Assembly: GCA_021324775.1 (NCBI GenBank)
Contig: JAJPIM010000023.1
Location: forward strand, 150,644 to 214,643
Length of the DNA: 64,000 nucleotides
Origin: Gemmatimonadota bacterium
GTDB lineage: Bacteria; Gemmatimonadota; Gemmatimonadetes; Gemmatimonadales; Gemmatimonadaceae
Direction: 5' to 3'
The notes under the pieces were generated by a model that was not told the DNA's origin, made no database searches, and saw only the letters and a program-made list of their open reading frames with translations. Positions 50,795-58,772 of this stretch are shown piece by piece. The first letter of the stretch is position 1; the number at the start of each line of letters is the position of its first letter. The translations under genes and the position numbers were made by a program.

Positions 50795-52093
50795 TGATGC
50801 CCAAGTCGCGGTTGGTCCCGGTGGCAGTCGCGGTCATCGCGTGTTCTCGGCCACCGGCTGACGTTCGCGTCTTCTCGGCAGCTGATCGCGCCGCCGTCCT
50901 GGCGACCGATTCGGCATACGTGCGCGCATGGTTGCGTAATGATACGAACGCCGTTCTCAACACCTTGGCGGCCGAGGCCGTCCTCATGCCGGCCGGCGTT
51001 CATCCGTTGGGATCGGACAATGCGATCCAGGCATTCTGGTGGCCCGACAACGGGACACACACGCGGATTACCGCCTTCACGCGCACGGTCGACGAATTAC
51101 ACGGCGCCGCAGACGTCGCGTACGTCCGGGGCACAGACTCCATTGCGTTCGGGGTCGATTCCGGCGGGTCGCATCGAGAGCAGTCGATTCACTCCATGAC
51201 TCTCGCGATCTATCGCCGGCAGTGGAACGGCACCTGGCGGATCAGCCGCATGATGTGGGGGCCGGTGACGCCGACCGTCTCATTCAGCAACGAATTCCCG
51301 GCTGTGTCGCCGGACGGTCAAACAGTCGCGTTCATGTCCGATCGGGACAATGACCCGGAGATCTACACGATGCGGATCGACGGATCGAACCCACGGCGTC
51401 TGACGCACACTCCGGGGCGACGCCCATCCGTCCTGGTCGCCCGATGGTAAGCACATCGTCTTCCAGTCGCCTCGTGAGGATTCGCAGCCGCAGATCTACA
51501 CGATGGACGCCGACGGCTCCAATCCGGTGAAGCTTACCGACAACGGGATGTTTTCCGGCGTCGCGGTCTATAGTCCGGACGGGTCAGAGATTCTGTATCA
51601 GGTGAATGCCAGTCCGTCGTTGGATTCCGCACATTGGCAGATCTACGTCATGCGGAGCGATGGCTCTCACCAGCGTAATCTCTCGCACAATGCCTGGAAC
51701 GATCAGGTCCCGCGTTGGTCCGCTGATGGCGCCCGCATCCTGTTCTTCTCCGATGCAAGTGGTCGCGACCAGATCTATGTGATGAAGTCCGACGGGACGG
51801 ATCGCGTGCGCCTCACGAACGACGCGTGGCACGACCATACGCCGGTCTGGTCACATGACAACAAGAGAATTGCGTTCGTTTCGGATCGCGGTGGCGGTTG
51901 GGACATCTATGTAATGGCGGCGGATGGCACGAACCCGGTGCAACTGACGCATACGAGGGAGAGCATGGGCCTCCCGGCCTGGACCCCGGACGATTCCCAG
52001 CTCGTCTTCTCGAGCAAAGCGGGCTCCACGCAAGACCTCTTCATCGTGCGGTCCGACGGCGCATCCGCGCATCGCATTGTTTCGCACCCGTGA
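50794..52093 (+). pseudogene. NTF2-like/TolB-propeller lipoprotein gene, interrupted by a frameshift
   Basis: Two overlapping frames encode one protein. The first (ATG 50794, coupled to the GNAT stop) has a signal peptide with 'AVAVIACSRPP', an NTF2/SnoaL-like domain (~20-150, 'DSAYVRAWLRNDTNAVLNTLAAEAVLMPAG', 'SMTLAIYRRQWNGTWRISRMMW') and the start of a propeller ('SFSNEFPAVSPDGQTVAFMSDRDNDPEIYTMRIDGSNPRRLTHTPG'). It then ends at 51450. The downstream frame continues exactly where it stops ('DAHPSWSPDGKHIVFQSPRED', then four more 'IYVMRSDGSHQRNLS'-type TolB blades to 52093). Removing one G from the GGGG run near 51415 restores a single ~432-residue protein. It is a real mutation, a slippage site or a sequencing error. 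Confidence 0.8.
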
Positions 52094-52245
52094 CGCTATC
52101 CTGGGATCCGACGAGGTACGGGCGGCGCCAGGGCCCGAGGCGCACCGGGGTGAGCGCGACTCGCCAACCGTTCGGCCCTGGGCCGGGGCGACCGGCGGTA
52201 TCGTATACCATCGACACGTGCCCGCGCCGGTGATACTCTTCTAGT

Positions 52246-52273
52246 ACCTGGTATCTGGAACCTGGTATCTGGA
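52246..52273 (+). repeat. 14-bp tandem duplication running into a ribosome binding site
   Basis: ACCTGGTATCTGGA occurs at 52246-52259 and 52260-52273. The second copy ends inside GGAGAGG (52271-52277), the ribosome binding site of the PadR gene. A small inverted repeat GGTAT-CGT-ATACC lies upstream at 52197-52209 and could be a regulator site. The rest of the 187-bp spacer shows nothing recognisable. Confidence 0.65.
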
Positions 52274-52280
52274 GAGGTCA

Positions 52281-52607
52281 ATGGATCCGGCGAATCTCCT
52301 TCAAGGCACGCTCGACGTGCTCGTGCTGCGGGCACTCGTATGGGGGCCGATGCATGGGTATGCCGTCTCGCGGTGGATCGGCGAGCGGACCGACGGGTTG
52401 CTCGCCGTCGACTATGCCCCGCTTTACAAAGCTCTGCACCGTCTCGAGCGCGCGGAGTGTGTGAGCGCGTACTGGGGCGTCTCGGACAACGGGCGGCGGG
52501 CGCGGTACTACAAACTCACGGCGGCGGGCCGGCAGCGGCTCCGCCAGGAGGAGTCGGCGTGGCGCCGCTATGCGGCCGCGATCTCCCGCGTGCTGGAGCC
52601 CGCATGA
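52281..52607 (+). CDS. PadR-family transcriptional regulator
   Basis: A 108-residue regulator: 'LLQGTLDVLVLRALVWGPMHGYAVSRWIGERTDGLLAVDYAPLYKALHRLERAECVSAYWGVSDNGRRARYYKLTAAGRQRLRQEESAW'. The winged helix, the 'NGRRARYYKLT' wing and the C-terminal dimerisation helix are complete. The ATG has GGAGAGG at good spacing. Its stop overlaps the permease start (ATGA), so the pair is translationally coupled. It is homologous to the PadR at 34064; both presumably sense a ligand and derepress their cognate permease. Confidence 0.93.
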   Translation: MDPANLLQGTLDVLVLRALVWGPMHGYAVSRWIGERTDGLLAVDYAPLYKALHRLERAECVSAYWGVSDNGRRARYYKLTAAGRQRLRQEESAWRRYAAAISRVLEPA

Positions 52608-55330
52608 GCAGCGAGCCGCGGCGAGTGTTCTCGCTTCCGCGGCGATCGGCGCGGCGCATCCGCGACGATTTCGAGCGAGAGCTGGCGTTTCACATCGATA
52701 TGCGGGTCGCCGAGCTGGTGGAGCGAGGCATCGATGGGGCGGAGGCTCGGCGGATCGCAAGCGCCGAATGCGGGGATCTCGACGACGCGCGGCGTTACGT
52801 GGGCGCCATCGACACGGCAACGGAAACCGCGGTCCACCGGAGATTGACCATGGACGGGATCGTACAGGAAGCGGTGAGCGCCGCGCGGCGGTTACGCCGG
52901 GCGCGCGGGTTCACGGTGACCGCGGTGTTGACGCTGTCACTGGGCATCGCCGCGTGCGCGCTCATGCTCAACATCGTGTCCGGCGTGCTGCTCGCGCCGC
53001 TCCCGTTCCGGGATGCCGGGCAGGTGGCGATGATCTGGGGATACATGCCGTCGATCGACCTCGGGTACAGCGAGCAGCCGCTGTTTGGGAGATACGTGAC
53101 CACCATCCGTGACAACGTCACGGCGTTTTCCGCAGTCGCCGCCTTTCGCGCGCGCGCCTTCAACCTCGGCGACATCGCGCTCCCCGAGCGGCTCGATGGC
53201 ATCGAAGCGACGGGCGACTTCTTCCAGGCCATGGGAGTGTCAGCCGAGGCCGGACGATTCTTCGCGCGTGCGAACGAGACACCGGGAAGCGATCGCGTGG
53301 TCGTGATTTCCGACGGGCTCTGGCGCCGGCGGTTTGGCGGCGATCGAGGCATCGTTGGACGGACCATCAATCTCAACGCGGAGCCCTACACCGTCATCGG
53401 TGTCGCACCGCCTGGGTTTGCCTTTCCGCGGGGAGCGGAAATGCCGGCCGACTTCGAGTTTCCCGCGAAGAGCGACCTGTGGGTCCCCCTCCGTCCTCCG
53501 GCCAATGGCCCCTCCGACCTCGCACTCGTCGGGCGGATCCGTCCCGGTGTGACGCTGGATGCAGCGCGAACAGATCTCCGGCGGATAGAGGGGATCGAAG
53601 AACGGCTCATCCCTCAGGGCAAGGGGAGTTTCGGGACGCAACTCGTTGCGCTACGCACGCAGGTCGTGGGCAAGACGGAGCCCATGCTGCTCAGCCTCAT
53701 GGCGGCGGTCGCTCTCCTGTTGCTCCTCGCTTGCGTGAACATCGCGCAATTGCAATTGGCGCAATTGCAGCGGCGCCGGCGCGAGCTGGCGATCCGGTCG
53801 GCGCTCGGCGCCTCGCATGGCCGCCTGGCTGCGGCGTTCGTGACGGAGGTTCTACTCGTGACGACCGCCGCCGGAGTCATTGGGACTACGCTCGTGTGGG
53901 CCGGGATGCGGCTGGTGCAGGTCTATGGAACCGACCGGCTGCCGCGTCTCACGGATACCGCGTTCGACGCGCGCAGCGCGTTGGCGGCACTGTGCGCCAC
54001 CGCCCTGGCAGCGATGGCCGCGGCGCTGTTGCCCGCGTGGGTGGCGAGACGATCGCCGCTGACGGATGCGCTGCGGAGCGGCGGGCGAGGGCTCGTCGGG
54101 GGCAGCGTGCCGGCCCGGGCGCGCCAGGCGCTGATCGTAGCGGAACTCACGCTCTCGGTGGTACTCGTGGCAAGCGCGGGACTGCTGGCGCGCAGTCTGT
54201 CGCATCAGTTGCGAAGCGCCACGGGGTTTTCCGCGCCGAACGGGCTGACGTTCGAAGTGACGCTGCCGCCGGTCCGTTATGCGGAGCAGCAGTTCCGGAC
54301 ATACATGGAACATCCGGCCGCCGTGCAGTTCTTTACCGCAGCGCTGGAGCGACTTCGCGCCGTCCCGGGTGTACAGGCCGCCGCAATCGGCAAACCGCTG
54401 CCGTTGAGCGGCGCGCAGGAAGCGACGGTGTTCACGCCGGAAGGCGCTCCGCCGCCAGCAACACCGGCCCAGACACCCGTCGCGGAATACACCGTGGCCA
54501 GCTCGCAGATGTTTCAGGCGCTCGGGACCACGATGATCGCCGGCCGGGATTTCGACGCGACCGATCACGAGAACACGTTGCCGGTGGTCATCGTGAATCA
54601 ATCGATGGCGAAGTGGTTGTGGCCGGGCCAATCGGCGATCGGAAAGCGAATCCACGTCGGTCTCTATGACATGAATCCGCCGTGGATGACCGTGATCGGA
54701 GTGGCGGCCGATCTCAAGCGGTACTCGCTGACCGAATCGCCCAGGCCCGAGATGATCGTGCCCTATACCCAGAAGCCGTATCCCAGTTTTTCGACGATGC
54801 AATTCGTCGTCCGGTCCACGACGCCGGTTGCGCAGTTGCTGCCTGCGTTGCGGGGCGCGATCGCGGGTGTCGATCCCGGTATTCCGGTCTCGCGCGTGCG
54901 GACAATCGGCGATCTCGTGGCGGAGACCAGTGCGACCGCGCGGTTTGCGACGGCGGTGATGAGTGCCTTTGGGGTGTCGGCGCTGTTGCTGGCGATGGTG
55001 GGCCTGTACGGCGTGATCGCGTATGGCGTACAGCAGCGGCGGCAGGAATTCGGCATCCGGCGTGCCCTGGGGGCCGCGCCGCGGCAGATCGTGCGGCAGG
55101 TGGTGATCGAGGGACTCCGTCTCGCGGCGATCGGCGTCGTCGCCGGAACGTTACTGTCAGTCGTCGCGGGTCGCGTATTGCGGCAGATGCTGTATGAAGT
55201 GCGTGCATACGATCTCGTGACGCTCGGCGGCACGGGCGCTGTGCTCGCGCTCGCGGCAGTCGTGGCGTGTCTGGCGCCTGCGTGTCGTGCGTCGCTTGTC
55301 GAGCCGAAAGTCGCGCTGGAAGACGCGTAA
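52604..55330 (+). CDS. ADOP-type permease (MacB/FtsX-like) in PadR operon
   Basis: A 908-residue membrane protein; the ATG at 52604 overlaps the PadR stop. The cytoplasmic N-terminus (~10-85: 'ARRIRDDFERELAFHIDMRVAELVERGIDGAEARRIASAECGDLDDARRY') is the ADOP signature. A transmembrane helix (~105-125), a MacB-type periplasmic domain, an FtsX unit (~360-500), a second periplasmic domain and a second FtsX unit (~780-900) follow. Coupling-like segments are 'RRRELAIRSALGASHGRLAAAFVTEV' and 'RRQEFGIRRALGAAPRQIVRQVVIEG'. No ATPase subunit is nearby. The substrate is unknown; family members are linked to efflux. Confidence 0.92.
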   Translation: MSSEPRRVFSLPRRSARRIRDDFERELAFHIDMRVAELVERGIDGAEARRIASAECGDLDDARRYVGAIDTATETAVHRRLTMDGIVQEAVSAARRLRRARGFTVTAVLTLSLGIAACALMLNIVSGVLLAPLPFRDAGQVAMIWGYMPSIDLGYSEQPLFGRYVTTIRDNVTAFSAVAAFRARAFNLGDIALPERLDGIEATGDFFQAMGVSAEAGRFFARANETPGSDRVVVISDGLWRRRFGGDRGIVGRTINLNAEPYTVIGVAPPGFAFPRGAEMPADFEFPAKSDLWVPLRPPANGPSDLALVGRIRPGVTLDAARTDLRRIEGIEERLIPQGKGSFGTQLVALRTQVVGKTEPMLLSLMAAVALLLLLACVNIAQLQLAQLQRRRRELAIRSALGASHGRLAAAFVTEVLLVTTAAGVIGTTLVWAGMRLVQVYGTDRLPRLTDTAFDARSALAALCATALAAMAAALLPAWVARRSPLTDALRSGGRGLVGGSVPARARQALIVAELTLSVVLVASAGLLARSLSHQLRSATGFSAPNGLTFEVTLPPVRYAEQQFRTYMEHPAAVQFFTAALERLRAVPGVQAAAIGKPLPLSGAQEATVFTPEGAPPPATPAQTPVAEYTVASSQMFQALGTTMIAGRDFDATDHENTLPVVIVNQSMAKWLWPGQSAIGKRIHVGLYDMNPPWMTVIGVAADLKRYSLTESPRPEMIVPYTQKPYPSFSTMQFVVRSTTPVAQLLPALRGAIAGVDPGIPVSRVRTIGDLVAETSATARFATAVMSAFGVSALLLAMVGLYGVIAYGVQQRRQEFGIRRALGAAPRQIVRQVVIEGLRLAAIGVVAGTLLSVVAGRVLRQMLYEVRAYDLVTLGGTGAVLALAAVVACLAPACRASLVEPKVALEDA

Positions 55331-55395
55331 ACGTGACACTACCAGTCTGAGCCATTGATGGTTTTGCATTGGACGGGGGAATTCGGCTCGTACAT

Positions 55396-55409
55396 GTGAT
55401 GCGCATCAC
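55396..55409. promoter_or_regulatory. 14-bp perfect palindrome in the spacer after the ADOP gene
   Basis: GTGATGCGCATCAC at 55396-55409 is fully self-complementary. A half-site GTGATGCG recurs at 55468-55475. The 284-bp spacer separates the ADOP gene from the ICMT-like gene on the same strand, so this could be an operator upstream of the latter (about 205 bp before its start). No other feature was recognised in the spacer. Confidence 0.35.
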
Positions 55410-55614
55410 CAAAATTGGGGGCGGCATACCGCGTGCATTGTCGTGATGCAGCAACACCGGCAATAGTGATGCGCCGAAGCTGAAAATTTGCTATCGGCAC
55501 GGCGCGGTCCCCGAACTATTATCTGGTCATGCGTGTATTGCTGCACGTGACGACATCAGGATCGCGCCGAGCTTCCTTTTCCGCGGATTCGTCCGGCGCA
55601 CTGCGCGCAGCGGA

Positions 55615-56337
55615 GTGATGGCGGTGCGACACCTCGATGCGTGGCTCGGCATCGCCGTGCTGGCCGGAGCGGCAATCGTCCCCTCGTGCATCTTCTGGCA
55701 TCCGACGCGTGCGTACGCGTCGGGGAAAGAGGGGCGGCTGACATCGGTCACCCATCTGCGGCGCGTCGATCGCTGGCTTCGCATCTTCACGGTATTGGCC
55801 GGCGGAGCCGCGCTGTTCCGGCGGGATCCGTTCCTGCTCGAGTGGTACCATGCGCCCGCGTTCGTGTACGCAGGGATCATCGTGACGCTGGTGGGTGTGG
55901 CGCTGCTCGTGGCATCGAAGCGGGCGCTGGGCTGGAACTACAGTCCCGGGTTCGACGGCTATGTGCCGTTCCGCATCGTCGAAGAAGGACCGTACCGTGT
56001 CCTGCGGCATCCGATGTACGCTGGGCGGATCGTGATCTTCGCCGGCGCGTTCGTCATGACCGGCTCCACGTGGGTGATCCTGGCGGGGATCGTGGCGCTC
56101 AGCCTGTACTGGCACGCGGCGGTGCTCGAAGAGGTCGATCTCGGCCACTGGTTCCCGATCTATCATCTCTATACGCAGCGCACCAACCGGTTCATTCCGA
56201 TGATGCGTGCGTTTGCGCTGTTCAGGCATCGTGACCAGTTGGCGGGCGACGATCAGATCGCGCTCCCGGATGTCATCTCGCTGGCCGAGACTCCTCCGCA
56301 GCAACAGCGAGCATCGAGCGCACCTGACGCGGCGTGA
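55615..56337 (+). CDS. Isoprenylcysteine-carboxyl-methyltransferase-like integral membrane protein
   Basis: A 240-residue protein with about five hydrophobic helices. The start is a GTG at 55615 or the adjacent ATG at 55618. The diagnostic segment is 'GYVPFRIVEEGPYRVLRHPMYAGRIVIFAGAFVMTGSTWVI' (~118-158), the ICMT/PEMT cofactor-binding motif 'GPYRxxRHPxYxG', followed by 'YWHAAVLEEVDL' with the conserved Glu-Glu. Such proteins methylate small lipophilic or carboxyl groups using S-adenosylmethionine at the membrane; the substrate of bacterial members is usually unknown. The N-terminal ~50 residues and the Gln/Ala tail are not conserved. Single gene, convergent with the 56616 gene across the repeat block. 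Confidence 0.8.
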   Translation: MMAVRHLDAWLGIAVLAGAAIVPSCIFWHPTRAYASGKEGRLTSVTHLRRVDRWLRIFTVLAGGAALFRRDPFLLEWYHAPAFVYAGIIVTLVGVALLVASKRALGWNYSPGFDGYVPFRIVEEGPYRVLRHPMYAGRIVIFAGAFVMTGSTWVILAGIVALSLYWHAAVLEEVDLGHWFPIYHLYTQRTNRFIPMMRAFALFRHRDQLAGDDQIALPDVISLAETPPQQQRASSAPDAA

Positions 56338-56350
56338 GGCCATCCGGGCC

Positions 56351-56607
56351 GGGGGCCGGTCGCGACCGGCCCCCGCTGCCCTCGACGACAGGCGGTGGTG
56401 GGACGGCAACTACGGTCGTACTGGGCCGGTCATGACCGGCCCCTCCAAGGACGAATCGTGTGCTGCTGATGGGTGGGCTGCGCGGCACATGTATTGGCTG
56501 CGTCATCCGTCTGGGGGCCGGTCGCGACCGGCCCCCGCTGCCCTCGACGACAGGCGGTGGTGGGACGGCAACTACAGTCGTACTGGGCCGGTCATGGCAG
56601 GCCCCAC
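56351..56607. repeat. Intergenic palindromic repeat elements, copy E, tandem with 162-bp period
   Basis: Two units, each with a 24-bp perfect palindrome (56351-56374 and 56513-56536, extended by extra G/C around CCGGTCGCGACCGG), the same flank CGCTGCCCTCGACGACA, GGCGGTGGTGGGACGGCAACTAC and a second palindrome around GGTCATGACC (56423-56442 perfect; 56585-56605 damaged). The block fills the gap between two convergent genes. Orientation and core match the other copies, but the GGGGGCCGTT module is absent. Confidence 0.72.
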
Positions 56608-56615
56608 GATCGCGA

Positions 56616-56906
56616 TCACGCTGCGGGTGGCGGATCCTTCGGACCGGGTTGCTCGCCGCCTGATTGCGCCGGCGGTGGCGCTGGCGGCCGAGGCGCGCGG
56701 ATGATCGCCAGGCGTTCCTTGCGGATCTTTCGCAACTGGATGACGGCGATGAGTGCCGACAGGACCGTCCACACGCCGACGTAGATCTGCTGGTTCGTGC
56801 CGGGGTGCTGGTCGAGGTGGTAGTGGTAGAACACGGTGGCCCCGACGAGATCGAGGGCGCCGATTGCCACGATCAGTACCGTGAGGTGGCGAGTGATGGT
56901 GGTCAT
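56616..56906 (-). CDS. Small two-helix membrane protein coupled to the O-antigen-ligase-like gene
   Basis: A 96-residue protein. The ATG at 56906 overlaps the stop of the upstream gene (ATGA), so translation is coupled. Two hydrophobic helices ('HLTVLIVAIGALDLVGATVFYHYHL' ~7-31 and 'QIYVGVWTVLSALIAVIQLRKI' ~40-61) are followed by a basic, Pro-rich cytoplasmic tail ('RKERLAIIRAPRPPAPPP'). It has no recognised family. The coupling suggests a subunit or accessory of the O-antigen-ligase-like protein. Longer extensions of this frame were rejected because they overlap that gene. Confidence 0.6.
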   Translation of the reverse strand: MTTITRHLTVLIVAIGALDLVGATVFYHYHLDQHPGTNQQIYVGVWTVLSALIAVIQLRKIRKERLAIIRAPRPPAPPPAQSGGEQPGPKDPPPAA

Positions 56907-58636
56907 CGGGTTCCACTGGCTCCATTGCATTCGGCCAGCACGTGGCGAGGTGCCGGCGCATTGGGAAAGAGGGCGCGGGCGGCGGCGACATGGGGGCGGG
57001 CGCGCGCGCACGAGCGCCCGTGGGCATACGACTCCGCGAGCCGCAACTGAATACGATAACTCCCCGGGTCCATTCGGGTGGCCAGCTCGAGCGTGTGATC
57101 GTTGACGCCGGTTCGTGTGGCGGCGACATAGAGCGCCATCGCGATCACCTGGGACGCGCTGCGGACGATCGTGATGGCGCCCGTGGCGACGACGACGATG
57201 ATCGCGATGCGAAGCACGGTGCCGGGCAGGCGGATCTCGCCGCGCGCGACGGGTGGCGGCTCCAGGGAGCCGGCGAGCGCACCCAGGATCGACCAGGCGA
57301 TGAGCGAGGGCGTGGGGAGGAGCAGTACCGCGTCGAACGCGCCGACCGCGATGATCGCCAGCACCGTGGCGGCCAGCGCGAGCGCGAGTATGAGCCGGTC
57401 AGCGCGGCCGTCGCTGGTCGCGTGGGCAGCGGCGCGCGCCGCCGCGACGAGGAGACCGAGGAGCGCGAGGGCGAGACAGATCGCCGCGGGCACGCCGCGC
57501 TCGGACAGAAACGCGGCCCAGTCGCTGCTTGGCCACGGGTTGGCGGTCATGCCGTCGTCGGTATCGAGCGACGGGTCGGACTTTGGCGCGATCCTGGGAT
57601 AGACCACCGCCCAGTTGCCGGGACCGACGCCGAGTACGGGGTGTGTGATGGCGAGTCGCGCAGTGTTCGCGTACTGGACCAGGCGGCCGTGGCCACTGCC
57701 CTCGCGATAATTCGTGACATTGATGACGGAGTCGAGATAGGGTGACGTGCTCCGCCAATTGAGCGTGTTGGGGATCGTGATGGCAGCGAAGATGCCGGCG
57801 GCGATGGCGATGAGCGTGACCGTGCCGCGGAGACTGACCGACGGAGTGGGCTCGCCTGATAGCCGGCGAGGCGCGGTCGCGGCGTGGGTGCGCAGGGATT
57901 CCCAGCCGCGCCAGGCGGCCGGGAGGACACAGACCAGCGCGAACGCGGTGGCGACCCATGCCGCGCGTGATCGTGAGAGCACGAGTGCGGCGGTGATGAT
58001 CGCGATCGCGATGGCGCCGAGTAGCGCGCCAGCCGCGTGGCGTGCGCGGAGGACGATCAAGATGAGCACCGGGATCCCGATCGCGGCGAGGTGGGCGACG
58101 AAATTGCGGTTGCCGAGCGTGCCGCCGGGCGAGCGATTGAGACTGAACAGCTCCGTCTCGACACCGTAGGCCTGGAAGAGCGCCGTCGCGGCGGCGACCG
58201 CGATCGCGGCGGCCATGAGCGCGAGGACCGATCGGCCCCATCCTGCGCGGGCGAGCGAGTGTGCGACCCAGTAGAGAACGATGCCCGAGACACTGATCGC
58301 GAGACCGCGTACAGCGAGCCAGCCATTCTGCGCAAAGAACGCGGATGCGGCGCTGAACAGGAGGAAACCGGTGAGCAGCGTGTCCACGCGTGTGAGCGGA
58401 ATCACCGGCCCGCGTCCGCGTCCGGCGGCGCGGCCCAGCGCGATCAGCGCGCCTACGGCGGCGAGCGTGGCGGTCAAGTGGAGCGTCAACTCTTTGGGGA
58501 TCGCGTAGCGATCCAGGTCGAACACCTTGTAGGGCAGGGCGGCCAGCACCGTGGCCACCCCTCCGAAGCCCAGGGCCGCGATCGTGGCGAGATACGACCG
58601 GCGGCCATCGGCCAGCGAGGGGGGCTCCGAACGCAT
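56903..58636 (-). CDS. O-antigen ligase/polymerase-like membrane protein (Wzy_C family)
   Basis: A 577-residue protein with about eleven hydrophobic helices. The diagnostic region is 'NRSPGGTLGNRNFVAHLAAIGIPVLILIVL' (~164-195) and 'RSRAAWVATAFALV', then a large periplasmic loop with 'HPVLGVGPGNWAVVYPRIA', the Wzy_C/WaaL pattern that transfers polysaccharide or O-antigen to lipid A or to proteins. After the last helix there is a helical, TPR-like tail ('HTLELATRMDPGSYRIQLRLAESYAHGRSCARARPHVAAARALFPNAP'), typical of the bacterial O-antigen-ligase-like proteins of this phylum. The ATG at 58636 is divergent from the histidine kinase. No other polysaccharide genes lie next to it. Confidence 0.83.
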   Translation of the reverse strand: MRSEPPSLADGRRSYLATIAALGFGGVATVLAALPYKVFDLDRYAIPKELTLHLTATLAAVGALIALGRAAGRGRGPVIPLTRVDTLLTGFLLFSAASAFFAQNGWLAVRGLAISVSGIVLYWVAHSLARAGWGRSVLALMAAAIAVAAATALFQAYGVETELFSLNRSPGGTLGNRNFVAHLAAIGIPVLILIVLRARHAAGALLGAIAIAIITAALVLSRSRAAWVATAFALVCVLPAAWRGWESLRTHAATAPRRLSGEPTPSVSLRGTVTLIAIAAGIFAAITIPNTLNWRSTSPYLDSVINVTNYREGSGHGRLVQYANTARLAITHPVLGVGPGNWAVVYPRIAPKSDPSLDTDDGMTANPWPSSDWAAFLSERGVPAAICLALALLGLLVAAARAAAHATSDGRADRLILALALAATVLAIIAVGAFDAVLLLPTPSLIAWSILGALAGSLEPPPVARGEIRLPGTVLRIAIIVVVATGAITIVRSASQVIAMALYVAATRTGVNDHTLELATRMDPGSYRIQLRLAESYAHGRSCARARPHVAAARALFPNAPAPRHVLAECNGASGTR

Positions 58637-58772
58637 CCGGGAATTATGGCGAGACAGCGGGGGCCCCCGCAGGACGGACCGGGTGCGTGGCCGGGAGTTC
58701 GCACCAAACGCGGGGTCTCCGCCTGGAGTCTCCGGCTTCCGGACGGGGTGGCGGATCGGGCGGGTAGAGAGC

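Noticed and set aside
52281..55330. PadR plus ADOP permease as a novel system
   Set aside because: This pairing is a known arrangement in Acidobacteriota and Gemmatimonadota; two copies here are expected.
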